Positions 46,364 through 56,600 of a stretch of 64,000 bases of DNA are shown here, piece by piece (position 1 is the first letter of the stretch; each line of letters begins with the position of its first letter). Made by a program: the position numbers and the translations under genes. The notes beneath the pieces are model-generated. The model had not been told where the DNA came from and ran no database searches. It worked only from the letters and a program-made list of their open reading frames with translations. The stretch lies in NCBI RefSeq assembly GCF_003149515.1, contig NZ_CP029145.1, positions 1,798,001 to 1,862,000 on the forward strand. Reading direction: 5' to 3'. This DNA is from Hymenobacter nivis (GTDB taxonomy: Bacteria; Bacteroidota; Bacteroidia; Cytophagales; Hymenobacteraceae).

Positions 46364-47570
46364 GTGGTCTGACAACTTAATTCCGTTTGTAACAGTAACG
46401 AGTGGACACCATCCGTTTTTCGCTAATGCCCCACCTCGCCAAACCCGTCAATCTACCGCCTGCCGATGCCGCCAAATTGCAGGCGATTGTCAAAAAAGGC
46501 ACCCACAAGAGCCGCAAAATCGCGCGCGCCCGGGCCCTGCTGGCCATGAGCAGCGGCAAAAGTGCGGCCGCCGTGCAGGCCGAAGGGGGCATTTCCACCA
46601 CCCAATACTACCGCCTCAAGGGCCGCTACCTGGCCGGCGGGCTGGCCCAGGCGCTGGAAGAGCGCCCGCGCAGCGGGCAACCGCCGAAGGTGACGCCCGC
46701 CCTGGAAGCGCGTATCACCAGTCTGGCGTGCAGTGAATTGCCGACCGGCGCGGCCCGTTGGACGCTCTCGCTGCTCAACGAAACCCTCGTCTCGCTCGAC
46801 TACGGACCGGCCGTTTCCAAGGAAACGATTCGCCAGGTGTTAAAAAAAGCCACCTCAAGCCCTGGCTAAAAGAAATGTGGTGCATTGGCACCATCACGGG
46901 CGAATACCTGGCCAATCTGGAGGACGTGCTCGACGTCTACAGCGCCCCGGCCGCAGCGGGCGTGGTGCGCCTGTGTTTCGACGAGCGGCCCTGCCAACTG
47001 CTCGACCACGTGCTTACGCCGCTGCCGCCCAAGCCCAACGCGACCCAAAAAGAACACCAGGAGTACGTGCGAAAAGGCGTCTGCAACGTGCTGCTGGCTT
47101 ATAACATCGACACAGGTCAGCGCCACTTACAGGTGACGACGACCAAAAATAAGGGCGATTACGCCCGTTTTATGGACTGGCTCGTGCAAACCCACTACCC
47201 CGAGGCGGCCAAAATCCAGCTCGTGCAAGACAATTACAGCACCCACACCTACGGGGCCTTTTACGAACACCTACCCCTCGAGACGGCCCGCTACCTGCGC
47301 CACACCCTCGAATTCCACTACACGCCCAAGCACGGCTCCTGGCTCAACATGGCGGAAATCGAATTTGCCGCCCTCTCCCGCCAGTGCCTGGACCAGCGTA
47401 TCGCCACCCAGCAACGACTCGAACAAGAGGCATTGGCCTGGCAAGCCAAGCGCAACGCCGCCGCCACCAAAGTCAATTGGTCCTTCACCACCAAAAAGGC
47501 CCGCGATAAGTTGAAAAACAGATACGCTGAATTAACCAAAAAAACTGACGAAACTAAGTTGTCAGACCAC
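46364..47570 (+). mobile_element. IS630-type insertion sequence
   Basis: 1207 bp with 16-bp terminal inverted repeats GTGGTCTGACAACTTA / TAAGTTGTCAGACCAC. It is flanked by TA on both sides (46362-46363, 47571-47572), the usual IS630/Tc1 target duplication; the wider site reads CTAG. It carries one transposase split by a frameshift. Confidence 0.9.
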
Positions 47571-47573
47571 TAG
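46402..47573 (+). CDS. IS630 family transposase (two frames, -1 frameshift)
   Basis: The first frame (GTG 46402 or ATG 46426, to 46869) encodes the helix-turn-helix half (KSRKIARARALLAMSSGKSA). The second frame, entered at the A-run 46842-46848 with a -1 shift (KKSHLKPWLKEMWC), encodes the DDE half: VRLCFDERP, QLVQDNYSTHTYG and FHYTPKHGSWLNMAEIEF. Translation ends at TAG 47571-47573, whose last base lies outside the element. This is the usual IS630 arrangement, so it may be active. Confidence 0.85.
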
Positions 47574-48037
47574 TCGATGGGCTGGGCCCCGTTGTAGAAC
47601 TTGTCCACCAGCGGGTGGCCGAGGTAATCCCTGAACGGGCAGGCCGGGTTGTCGGCCACGGCCACCCCGATGCCGCCGCGCTGCTGATCGTTCTGAATAT
47701 CGTTGGCCCCAAAAAACAAGTAGTACCGGCCGCCCTGCGCCGCTACGGCAGGAGCCCGCACGGCCCGGCCGCCCACCCCATAGTGCTGCGCGCCGCCACC
47801 GTAGACTGGCAACGCACCCGCGTTCGGAAACGCTAGCCCCACTGCTCTGTTGGGCCTGCTACGCAGGCCCAAAACCCCAACTCCTTTCTAGTTGCCGCGC
47901 CGCGCCCAGCCCAGCCCAGCCTGCCTGGGCCGGCCAGTACCGTACCCATACCTGCCCCCGAGTGCTATTAGCACAGCAAAGGATAGCAAAATAATTTTAA
48001 ATATATAATTTATCTAATGTAATCTATTCCATACGCG

Positions 48038-48217
48038 TTACTCAACGGCAACCAGACGAAAACTTAAAAATCCAAAAGACATCGTAACCAAGGCACCACC
48101 GCGAAAGAAATAGTTTACAGCAATCGGCACATCAAAAAAGTGGTTAAAGACCAAATTGACAGCTAAAATGCCCATTCCTAGAACCAACATCAGATGCGCC
48201 AGCGTGAACTTTTTCAT
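48038..48217 (-). CDS. Small two-TM membrane protein
   Basis: 59 residues from the ATG at 48217: MKKFTLAHLMLVLGMGILAVNLVF, a short loop (NHFFDVPIAVNYFF) and a second hydrophobic segment GGALVTMSFGFLSF. Lower GC than neighbours. No family is recognised. Confidence 0.5.
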   Translation of the reverse strand: MKKFTLAHLMLVLGMGILAVNLVFNHFFDVPIAVNYFFRGGALVTMSFGFLSFRLVAVE

Positions 48218-48630
48218 AAGAGTGACTTTGAGCAAGAAAAAACAGGATGTATCTAACACCACACAATGCAATCGTATGTGTCTGCTCAAATGTAAACAAA
48301 AATATAATACACCAAAGAAAATAACGCTTAACTAAAGTACGATTTAACCCGGAGGCGCGCATCGCCGCTGCCCATGGGCACTACCAGTAATTCACTGCTT
48401 GGGGGCTAACGCCAGCGGTTGGCCTTGGCCACACCGGCCCCCGGGCAAAACCCCACTTTCTTTGCACGGCAATTGCGCCCGCCGCGCCCGCGCGGGCTTC
48501 CAGCGCATTCGCCAGAGGGCCCTCGCCCTGCCGCCTGCGCCGTGGCGCCCGCCCAAACCCGCTTCCAGATGACAATTATTAACCCGCCGACTTTTTTTCC
48601 TGGCTCCAGCGCACCGACCTATTGGGAAAC
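48218..48630. other. Intergenic stretch before tRNA-Lys
   Basis: AT-rich up to about 48350, then GC-rich. An open frame continues from here into the tRNA and the following gene, but it spans the tRNA and has no coding pattern, so I see no gene. Confidence 0.5.
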
Positions 48631-48664
48631 AAAAAAGCCCCTGACGTTACCGAAAGGGGCTTTT
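48631..48664 (-). terminator. Terminator of tRNA-Lys
   Basis: On the minus strand AAAAGCCCCTTTC...AGGGGCTTTTTT; hairpin plus T-run right after the tRNA 3' end. Confidence 0.85.
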
Positions 48665-48666
48665 AG

Positions 48667-48739
48667 TGATCCCGCTGGGATTCGAACCCAGGACCCGTAC
48701 ATTAAAAGTGTACTGCTCTACCAGCTGAGCTACAGAATC
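48667..48739 (-). tRNA. tRNA-Lys (anticodon TTT)
   Basis: 73 nt on the minus strand. Acceptor GATTCTG/CGGGATC with two G-U pairs, D arm TAGCTCAGCTGGTAGAGC, anticodon loop ACTTTTAA (TTT), T arm CTGGGTTCGAATCCCAG, discriminator A. CCA is not encoded. Confidence 0.95.
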
Positions 48740-48781
48740 ATTTTGGGGGAAACAAGAAAGGCGTTACCTTCTTTGTGGGCA

Positions 48782-48789
48782 CAAAAGTA
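48782..48789 (-). promoter_or_regulatory. Promoter -7 element of tRNA-Lys
   Basis: TACTTTTG on the minus strand, a match to TAnnTTTG, 43 nt before the tRNA. Confidence 0.55.
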
Positions 48790-48829
48790 CGGCAAGCTTT
48801 TTGGCTGCGCAACTCCAACGCAAAAAAAA

Positions 48830-49588
48830 GTGCCTTGGTACTTCGCAGGGGCCCTATTGCTAGGGTTTATGGCACTGCCTTTCTGGGGATTGGGTGCCAA
48901 CGCTGATCCGGGAAAAAATTTATCAGCGGCCCCGGCGGCCACTGCCGGGGCCCTGCCCCGGGTCGATTCGTTACTGGCGGCGCACCAGTACGCGGCGGCC
49001 ACGGCCTTGCTGCGGCGGCAGGTGTGGGGCCAGCGTCGGGCCTCGGCGCGGGCACTACTGCAACTGGCCTACGCCCAGCAGCAGCTGGGCCACTACCCGG
49101 CCGCCCTGCTGTACCTGGGTTTGGCGCAGGCCCGGCAGCCCCGCCTCGATACCTGGCGGCAGCAGGCCATGCTGGCCGCCCGGCACCGCTTGGTGGGCTA
49201 CCCCACCACCTGGCAACAGGAGCTGCGCGTGCGTGCCCAGCGCTACTACTATCCCGGCTTAGAGCTACTGCTGGCGGGGGCTGTGCTGGGGGCCGTGGGG
49301 CTGGGGTGGCGCTGGCGGCGCACCCGCCCAGGCGCCTGGCTCGGCTACGCGGGCTATTTGGGGATGGCGGGAACTTATCTGCTGGCCCTGGCCCCTACGC
49401 CGGTGGGCCTGGTGGCCCGGCAGGGCGCCGTGCTCATGGCCGGGCCGGGCGCGGGCGCGGCCTGGCTGAGCACCGCGGCGGCCGGCGACCGCCTGCTGGT
49501 ACTGGGCCGCGAAGACATCTGGCTGCGCGTGCGCTGGCAGAACCGCGTGGCCTACGTGCGCGCCGACGACACCTTCGTTATCGAGTAG
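48830..49588 (+). CDS. Membrane protein with TPR-like and SH3-like regions
   Basis: 253 residues from GTG 48830 (preceded by an A-run); ATG 48869 is the alternative. The open frame further upstream crosses the tRNA-Lys gene and cannot be coding. Layout: N-terminal TM (VPWYFAGALLLGFMALPFWG), TPR-like helices (VDSLLAAHQYAAATALLRRQ, LLQLAYAQQQLGHYPAALLYL), two central TMs (LELLLAGAVLGAVGLGW, WLGYAGYLGMAGTYLLAL) and an SH3-like end (VLGREDIWLRVRWQNRVAYVRAD). It resembles BatE-type aerotolerance proteins in layout; that is inference. Confidence 0.65.
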   Translation: MPWYFAGALLLGFMALPFWGLGANADPGKNLSAAPAATAGALPRVDSLLAAHQYAAATALLRRQVWGQRRASARALLQLAYAQQQLGHYPAALLYLGLAQARQPRLDTWRQQAMLAARHRLVGYPTTWQQELRVRAQRYYYPGLELLLAGAVLGAVGLGWRWRRTRPGAWLGYAGYLGMAGTYLLALAPTPVGLVARQGAVLMAGPGAGAAWLSTAAAGDRLLVLGREDIWLRVRWQNRVAYVRADDTFVIE

Positions 49589-49611
49589 CGCCGCCGCACG
49601 AAGCGCAAAAC

Positions 49612-49645
49612 GGCCGGGGCCCCAAAGGCCCCGGCCTGGCTTTTC
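49612..49645 (+). terminator. Hairpin terminator after the TPR protein gene
   Basis: GGCCGGGGCC-CCAAA-GGCCCCGGCC followed by TGGCTTTT. Confidence 0.65.
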
Positions 49646-49992
49646 TGGCCGAGAAATTATTACTGCATGTATTCCCACAGGCCTTGGGCGAGCAGGCCAA
49701 GAATGGGGCGTTGGTGCCAATGGTGGCGGTACAGCCCCCGGCCTTTGGCAGAGCAGTAGGGTTAAGTTTTAGTTGCACTTACCGAACTTGCCCTTGGCGT
49801 GCGCGCTGAGTTTGCGCCCGCATCCTAACTGCGTTTTTGTATTTCACTTTACGATGAGGACGACAGTTGCTTCCTGCGAAATAAAACGGGTGGTAAAACT
49901 GGTTCTCCGCGCCCTGGTAGGCGCAAAGAACCGGCAAAATCCTAGCCAGGCGCAGGCGTATTAAGGTTGGGGCAACTGCTGCCCTGGGGCCC
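49646..49992. other. Intergenic stretch without a supported gene
   Basis: About 350 bases. On the minus strand a frame ends YRHHWHQRPILGLLAQGLWE, which looks protein-like, but it lacks a start and is stopped just upstream. It could be a relic. Nothing else is seen. Confidence 0.4.
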
Positions 49993-50793
49993 CTAGAAAT
50001 CGCCTTCTTCCTTGCGGAAGTTGGCCAGTACCAGCTTGTCCATCAGGCCGGGAAGCCACTTGTTCAGAAAAACCGTGAGCTTGCCCTGGCCCGTTAGCAC
50101 GAGGGTGCGGCGGCGCTGCGCCACGGCCCGCAGCACGTGGGCGGCCACGGCCTCACTGGTCATCATCCGGCCTTCGTCGCGGGGGGTATCGTTCTGGGTT
50201 TGGCCGTTGGCCACCAGTGCGGCGTGGCGGATGTTGGAGGCGGTGAAGCCCGGCGCGGCCGTGAGCACGTTCACGCCCGCGGGCAATAGCTCGGTGCGCA
50301 GGGCTTCGAGGAAACCGTTCATGGCAAACTTGGAGGCCGAGTAGCCCGTGCGCCCCGGCAGCCCCCGGAAGCCCGCGATGCTGCTGATGCCCACCACGGT
50401 GCCCTTACTAGCCAGCAGGTGCGGCAGGGCGGCCTTGGTGGTGTACACGGTGCCGAAAAAGTTGGTTTGCATGAGCTGCTCCAGCACCCGCACGTCCACG
50501 TCGGCAAACTTGGCGCGCATGCTCAGGCCGGCGTTGTTGATGAGCACGTCGAGGCCCCCGAAGCGGGCCACGGTGGCAGCCACGGCGCGGGTGGCGGCGG
50601 CGGCATCGCCCACGTCGGCCTGCACGGTGAGGTGGGCCACGCCGGCGGCGGCCAGGGCCCCGGCGGTGTCGGCGAGGCGGGCCGCGTCGCGGCCGGTCAC
50701 GGCCACGGCGTACCCGGCGCGGCCAAAGGCCAGGGCGCAGGCCCGGCCGATGCCAGACGTACCCCCGGTGATGAGCACAGTTTTTTGGGACAT
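49993..50793 (-). CDS. SDR family oxidoreductase
   Basis: 266 residues from the ATG at 50793 (MSQKTVLITGGTSGIGRA). NNAG near residue 85, catalytic SS (VVGISSIAGFRG) and YSASK are present. The C-terminal tail (KWLPGLMDKLVLANFRKE) with basic and hydrophobic residues is like membrane-associated SDR 'classical' types acting on lipids. The substrate is unknown. Confidence 0.85.
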   Translation of the reverse strand: MSQKTVLITGGTSGIGRACALAFGRAGYAVAVTGRDAARLADTAGALAAAGVAHLTVQADVGDAAAATRAVAATVARFGGLDVLINNAGLSMRAKFADVDVRVLEQLMQTNFFGTVYTTKAALPHLLASKGTVVGISSIAGFRGLPGRTGYSASKFAMNGFLEALRTELLPAGVNVLTAAPGFTASNIRHAALVANGQTQNDTPRDEGRMMTSEAVAAHVLRAVAQRRRTLVLTGQGKLTVFLNKWLPGLMDKLVLANFRKEEGDF

Positions 50794-50974
50794 AATAAAC
50801 GCTGGAAACGAAAGCCCAAAACTACGGCTGCGTGCCCGCGCCGCACGGGCCCCAAGCCCGCGCAACTGGGGACACCAGCGACGAAAAATGCCCACTGGCC
50901 AACTCCCGGGCGGGGGCCTCAGTTTCGTGGGCTACATTTAACCACGGAAAAAATCTACCCCTTGCTTTTTGCTT

Positions 50975-53242
50975 ATGCGCCACGGTGTACGCCTTTGGAA
51001 ATCACTGCTTGCGGCCGCCATACTGGTGGCACTGGGGGCCCCGGCAGCCCGCGCCCAAACCTGCCCGGCGGCGGCCACCTGCACCCCGGGCCGGGCCAGC
51101 GCGGCGGCCGCCACGGTCACGGCCTTCAACATGGGCATCCTCAACGTGGCGCTGAGCAGCATCAACAACACCACCCTGGGGCAGGCCGACGGCTACCAGG
51201 ACTACAGCTGCCGCGCACCCGCCACCACTACGGTCACCGCCCTCTCGGTGGGCCAGAACTACACCCTCACGGTGCGCACCAGCCTCAACAACAACGAAAC
51301 GGTGCTGGCCTGGATTGACTACAACAACGATGGCGCGTTCGACCCCGTGACGGAGGTCATCATGGCCGCCACCCTGGGCACGGGCACGGCCACCGCGGGG
51401 GGCCTGCACACCGCCACCTTTGCCGCGCCCGCCACGGCCCGCACCGGGGTGCCGCTGCGCCTGCGCATCGCCGCCGACTACACCAACAGCCCCGTGCCCA
51501 CGCCGTGCTCCACGCCCCAGTTCTCGCAGGACGAGGACTACGCCGTGACGCTGGCCGCCAGCACCGGGCCTCCGGTAGCGGCCTTCACCACCAACGGCGC
51601 CACCACCTGCTCGGGCTGCGTGCAGTTCAGCGACGCCAGCCAGAACCTGCCTACGTCGTGGCTGTGGAGCTTCGGCGACGGCACCGCCAGTACTGCCCAA
51701 AACCCCAGCCACTGCTACGCCGCCGCCGGCGCCTACCAGGTGCGGCTCGTGGCCACCAACGGCAACGGCAGCGCCACCAGCGCGGCCACCACCATTACCT
51801 ACAACAGCACCGCGCCCGCCGCCGCTACCTGCGCGCCGGCCACCGCCGCCTACTGCTGCAACTACGGCGTGGTGCGCGTGCGCCTGAGCACCATCGACAA
51901 CGCCTCGGCCGACGGCAGCGCGGGCTACCAGGACTTTAGCTGCGCCCAGCGGGCGGCCCTGGTAGTGGGCGTGGCCTACCCGCTGCAAGTGACGACCGGC
52001 GGCACCCTGCCCCACGACACCCGCGTATACCTCGACCTGAACAACGACGGCGCCTTTGCCGCCTCCGAGCTGGTGGGCCAGGCCCTGAATACTGCCAGCC
52101 CCACGTTTTCGCTGAAGCTGCCCGCTACGGCGCCGCTGGGCCAGCCGCTGCGCCTGCGCCTCGTGGCGGACTACGCCGGCAGCGACCCGCAGCCCTGCAA
52201 GGGCCCCACCAACGGCCAAGTGGAAGACTACGCCGTGGTGCTGGCGGCCAATCCCAACCCACCGGTGGCCGCCTTCACCTCGACCTACGTGAGTGGGGGC
52301 TGCGTGAACCCCGTGCAGTTCACCGACCAGACCACCAACGCGCCCACGGCCTGGAGCTGGAATTTTGGCGACGGCACCACCAGCGCCCTGCAAAACCCAG
52401 CCCACCAGTTTGCCGCCGGCACCTACGCGGTGGCCCTTACTGTTACCAACGCCAACGGCGCGAGCAGCACCTCGCGGGCGGGCTTCGTTATTAGCGTGCC
52501 CTGCCTGAACTACTGCGCCTCGAACGGCACGGGCTTCGGAGCGGGCGTCAGCAGCCCCCTCTGGATTACCAGCGTGAGCGCCGCACCGGGCGGCTTCAGC
52601 AACGCCAGCGGGCTGGAGCCCGGCGGCTACGGCAGCTACGTGGCCAAAACGATTACGCTGGCCGCGGGCACCACGGCTACCCTCACGGTGGGCGTCAGCA
52701 GCAGCGCCACGCACCGCACGGTGGCCTGGGCCGACTTCAACCAGGACGGGGTATTTGCGGACAATGAGCTGCTGTTCAGCACTACTGTGAGCAGCAACAC
52801 CTGCACGGGCACCTTCGCGCTGCCCGCCACCGCCCGCCCGGGGCGCACCCGCCTGCGCGTGGAAACCGACCAGACCACCCGAGCGGCCGACCCCTGCGCC
52901 GTTGACCTCGCCAACGGCGAAGTGGAGGACTACACCCTGCTCATCCAGCCGGCTACCCCCACAGCTACGGCGGCCACGGCGGCCCTGCCCGGCCTCACGG
53001 TGGCGCCCAACCCCACCGCCGACGGCCGCCTGCGCCTGCACCTGGCCGGCGCCGGGGCCCCCGGGCCCTACGCCGTAGAAATACAGAACCTGCTGGGTGC
53101 CACCCTGCTGACCACCGCCGTGCGCCTGGCCCCGGGCACCGACGCGGCCCTCGACCTGGGGCCCCTGGCCGCCGGCGTATACCTGCTGCGCCTGCGCGAC
53201 CCTCAGGGCCAGGTGGCCGTGCGCCGCGTGGTACGCGAGTAG
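50975..53242 (+). CDS. Secreted GEVED/PKD-domain protein with T9SS type A signal
   Basis: 755 residues from ATG 50975. Signal peptide to ARAQ. Three GEVED-type repeats are seen: LAWIDYNNDGAFDP...QDEDYAVTLAA, YLDLNNDGAFAASELV...QVEDYAVVLAA and AWADFNQDGVFADNELL...EVEDYTLLIQPA. Two PKD domains lie between them (SWLWSFGDGTASTAQNP, AWSWNFGDGTTSALQNP). A type A T9SS sorting domain closes it (LTVAPNPTADGRLRL, VRRVVRE). A cell-surface or secreted adhesion/binding protein. Confidence 0.85.
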   Translation: MRHGVRLWKSLLAAAILVALGAPAARAQTCPAAATCTPGRASAAAATVTAFNMGILNVALSSINNTTLGQADGYQDYSCRAPATTTVTALSVGQNYTLTVRTSLNNNETVLAWIDYNNDGAFDPVTEVIMAATLGTGTATAGGLHTATFAAPATARTGVPLRLRIAADYTNSPVPTPCSTPQFSQDEDYAVTLAASTGPPVAAFTTNGATTCSGCVQFSDASQNLPTSWLWSFGDGTASTAQNPSHCYAAAGAYQVRLVATNGNGSATSAATTITYNSTAPAAATCAPATAAYCCNYGVVRVRLSTIDNASADGSAGYQDFSCAQRAALVVGVAYPLQVTTGGTLPHDTRVYLDLNNDGAFAASELVGQALNTASPTFSLKLPATAPLGQPLRLRLVADYAGSDPQPCKGPTNGQVEDYAVVLAANPNPPVAAFTSTYVSGGCVNPVQFTDQTTNAPTAWSWNFGDGTTSALQNPAHQFAAGTYAVALTVTNANGASSTSRAGFVISVPCLNYCASNGTGFGAGVSSPLWITSVSAAPGGFSNASGLEPGGYGSYVAKTITLAAGTTATLTVGVSSSATHRTVAWADFNQDGVFADNELLFSTTVSSNTCTGTFALPATARPGRTRLRVETDQTTRAADPCAVDLANGEVEDYTLLIQPATPTATAATAALPGLTVAPNPTADGRLRLHLAGAGAPGPYAVEIQNLLGATLLTTAVRLAPGTDAALDLGPLAAGVYLLRLRDPQGQVAVRRVVRE

Positions 53243-53287
53243 GTGTAGTTGTCAGTTGCTGGTTATCAGTAATTTAGTGCGCCGAGA

Positions 53288-53576
53288 AGGCCGTCATGCA
53301 GAGCGTAACGAAGCATCTTTATTACGGCAGTAAACCCAATTGATTGGATTAAGTAAGTACCCGTTGCTAATTAGTTTGATGTAGTGAACGTCATGCTGAG
53401 CGCAGTCGAAGCATCTCTTATTCGGGTATAACTACAACATTTATAGTTAGTTAGTCAGCATATATATTTGAACAAACTCAGCATGGCCATCTGTTTTAAC
53501 ATAAGCTATTTACCAACGGGTACTTAATTACTTAGTACGCAGTAAAGATGCTTCGCTGCGCTCTGCAAGACGGCCT
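53288..53576. repeat. MITE M1 nested in an older M1 copy
   Basis: The outer element begins AGGCCGTCATGCAGAGCG and ends CGCTCTGCAAGACGGCCT. Inside it, at about 53388-53488, is a second copy (GTCATGCTGAGCGCAGTCG to CTCAGCATGGCC). The inner one is diverged on its right side. Confidence 0.7.
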
Positions 53577-53682
53577 CCGCAGCGCATTAATAACCAGCAA
53601 TGACACCTGCTTTTTTTACGCTGGCGCGACCCGGGGCCCTGCTGGCCCGCTCCTTTTTTTCTGCACGCTTCTACTTTTTGAT

Positions 53683-56600
53683 ATGCTGACAACTTTACTG
53701 CGGCAATTTTGCAGCCTGGGGGCCCTGCTGGTGCTGCTGGTGCTGGGCCTGGCCGGGCCGGCGCGCGCTACCCACTTACTGGGCGGCGAGATGAGCTACC
53801 GCTACCTCGACGCCAACGGGCCCGCCGCGGCGCCGTTCCGCTACGAGCTGACGGTGACCATTTACAACAACTCGCTGCCGGGGGCCGTAGCGCCCAACAA
53901 CGAGGCCGTCGTGGGCATCTATAACCGCACCACCGGGGCCCAGATTGTGCTCACCACCACCAACTACCCGCGCATCGTGACGCAGGGTGTCCCCGGGCTG
54001 ATGAGCATCGCCTCCACCTCGCTCTCGCGGGTGCTGCTGCCGCCCACCGCCACGGGCTGCACCGTGACGGGGCCCCAGCAGCCGTTTCGGCTCCAGAAAT
54101 TTGTGGGCGTGGTGAACCTGCCCGTGTCGTTCGACGGCTACTACGCCGTGTTCACGCGGGGTAACCGCAACGTGGACGTGACCAACCTGAACGCCGGCAG
54201 CAACAACCAGCCGCTGACGCTGTACACGAGCATGGCCCCGGCCCTGCTGCCCAACCACTCGCCAGTGTTTTCCGACACGGCCGTGGCCATTGTGTGCCAG
54301 AACGATACGACCATCAGCCTCAACAACGCCGTGGACGCCGACGGCGACCGGCTCGTGTACTCCTTCGGCACACCCTATGGGCGGTTTGTCAGTTCGAGGC
54401 AGAACTTCCCCACGGTGTTTCCGCCTCTGCCGCTGGCCGTGGCCTACTACGCCGGCTACTCGCTGGCCAACCCGTTTGGCACCGGGGCCGGCAACTTCGC
54501 GCTGCTGAACGCCAGCACCGGCGTGGCCCGCTACGGGGCCGCCAACCAGGGCAAGTACGTGGTGGCCGTGGACGTGGCCGAGTACCGCACCATCAACGGG
54601 CGGGAGGTGCTGATTGGCACCACGCGGCGCGACCTGCAGCTGGTGGTGGCGCAGTGCCCGAGCACGCTGGCCCCAGCGCTGGCCCCGGCGGTGGCGCTGC
54701 CCCGCGCCTACACCATCGAGGAAGGCCAGGCGCTGAGCATCCCCGTCACGGCCACCCAGCCGGCGGGCAACCCCCTGGTGCTCACGGCCAACAGCGCTTT
54801 GCTTGATGGCGCGGGCGGCTTCAATGCCACCTTTAATGGCAGCGCGGGCACGGTGGCCCCGGGCAGCCTCACGGGCACGGCTACGGCCACCGGCCGCGGC
54901 ACCGTAGCCGGCACATTCGTGTACAATTCGGCCTGTGGCGAAGCCCGCGCCACGCCCTACGACATAGCCCTGACCGTGCGCGACGTGGCCTGCGGCGGCA
55001 AAACCGCGGCCGACGTGCTGCGCATCACCGTGACGCGGGCCGCGGGCCCCACGACCATTGCCGGCGATGCCACCGCGTGCGCCCAAACTGCGCACGCCTA
55101 CACCGCCAACGGCGCCACCGCCACCTACCGCTGGCGCGCTACGGGCGGCGTCCTGGTGGGCAGCGCCACGGGCCCCACGGTGCAGGTGCTGTGGGGCAGC
55201 GCCGGCACGGGCACGCTGGTGGCCCGGGGCATCTCAGCCTACGGCTGCCTCACCGACTCAGTGAGCCTACCGGTGACTATTTTGGCCGCCCCGGTGCTGG
55301 CCGTGGCGGGCCCGCTCAGCATCTGCCAGGGCGCGTCTACCACGCTGAGCGTGAGCGGCAGCAGCACCTATACCCTCACCGGCGGCGGCACCACCCAGGC
55401 CGGCCCGGGGCCCTTCGTGGTGGCCCCCACCCAAACCACCGCCTACACCATCACCGGCGCGGCCAACCCCAGCGGTTGCGCCGGCACGGCCCAGGTAACG
55501 GTAACTGTGCTGCCGCTGCCCACCGTGGTGCCGGGCGCGGCGGTGGCCATTTGCTCGGGCGGCACGGCGCAGTTGGGGGCCCCGGCGGTGGCGGGCGTCA
55601 CCTACCGCTGGAGCCCCGCCACGGGCCTGAGCGACCCGGCCATTGCCAACCCCACCGTGACGCTGGCCAACGCTACGGCCGGGGCCCTCACCGTTACCTA
55701 CACCATCACGGCCACGCTGGCCACCGGCTGCGCGGCCACTGGCACCGTGGCCGTCACCGTCAGCCCCGTGCCGGTAGTGCGCGCGGGCATGGCCACCAGT
55801 GTGTGCGCGGGCCAGACCGTGACGCTGGGGGCCCCGGCCCAAGCCGGCTTCACCTACGCCTGGACGCCGGCCGCCGGCCTGAGCAGCCCCACCGCGGCCC
55901 AGCCCGTATATACCGCCGCCAACACCACCGGGGGGCCCATCGTGGTAAAGTTCCGGGTGACGGGCACCTCGCCCCAGGGCTGCGCCGGGCGCGACTCGGT
56001 ACTTATTACCGTGAACCCGCTGCCGCCCCAGCGCACCATCACCGGGCCGGCCTTTATTTGTGACCCGTCGCAGGCCTTCATGGGCACCTACGCGGTGGCG
56101 GGGGCCAGCGCCACGGCTACCTACCAGTGGGCGGTGGTGGGCGGCACCATCACCGGGGGGCAGGGCACGGGCCTGGTCACGGTGCTCTTCACTTCGGGGG
56201 CCCCCAGCCGCTCGCTGAGCGTGGTGGAAACGTCGGCCTTTGGCTGCACGGGCTCGGCAGTTTCCAGCCTAAATATTCTGCTCGACCAGCCCACCATCAG
56301 CCTCAGCACGGCCTCGGTGGACGCCGCCAGCAACGCCCGCATTATCCTCACGTTCAGCGTACCCAACGGTACCAACACGCCCAACCAGGTGCAGGTGCTG
56401 CGCCGCGTAGCGGGTACCGGCGCCTTCGCCGTGGTGGGCACCGCGGCCCCCACCGCCACTACCTACACCGACGCCAACGCGGTGGACGCGGGCGCCAATT
56501 CCTACGAATACCAGCTTTCCATCGCCAACGGCTGCGGTACGGTGCTGACCACCGCCGGGGCCCAAACCGTGCGCCTGCAAGCCACCGCCACAACCGGCGC

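Larger units (their letters stand above)
45851..47872 (-). pseudogene. GH43-like gene broken by an IS630 insertion and stops
   Basis: The minus-strand reading has three pieces. Right of the insertion: RAPAVAAQGGRYYLFFGANDIQND to FYNGAQPID (47573-47872, N-terminus lost). Left: FVLKDADGKHYLMYGGW, YVEGPVMFRRQGKYYFMWSEG, to KVLQ. After a TAA (46064-46066, where a Gln codon is usual) the same frame continues DPQVGTGAGHHAVI to the end. Rejoining at the insertion site gives TAG between D and F, so the gene was broken even without the element. Function lost. Confidence 0.85.

Noticed and set aside
48419..48829. Upstream part of the long open frame before the TPR protein gene
   Set aside because: It runs through tRNA-Lys on the other strand and has no coding pattern; the gene is started at 48830.
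53548..53682. N-terminal extension of the large Ig-like protein
   Set aside because: The extension is MITE sequence; a standard signal peptide begins at 53683.
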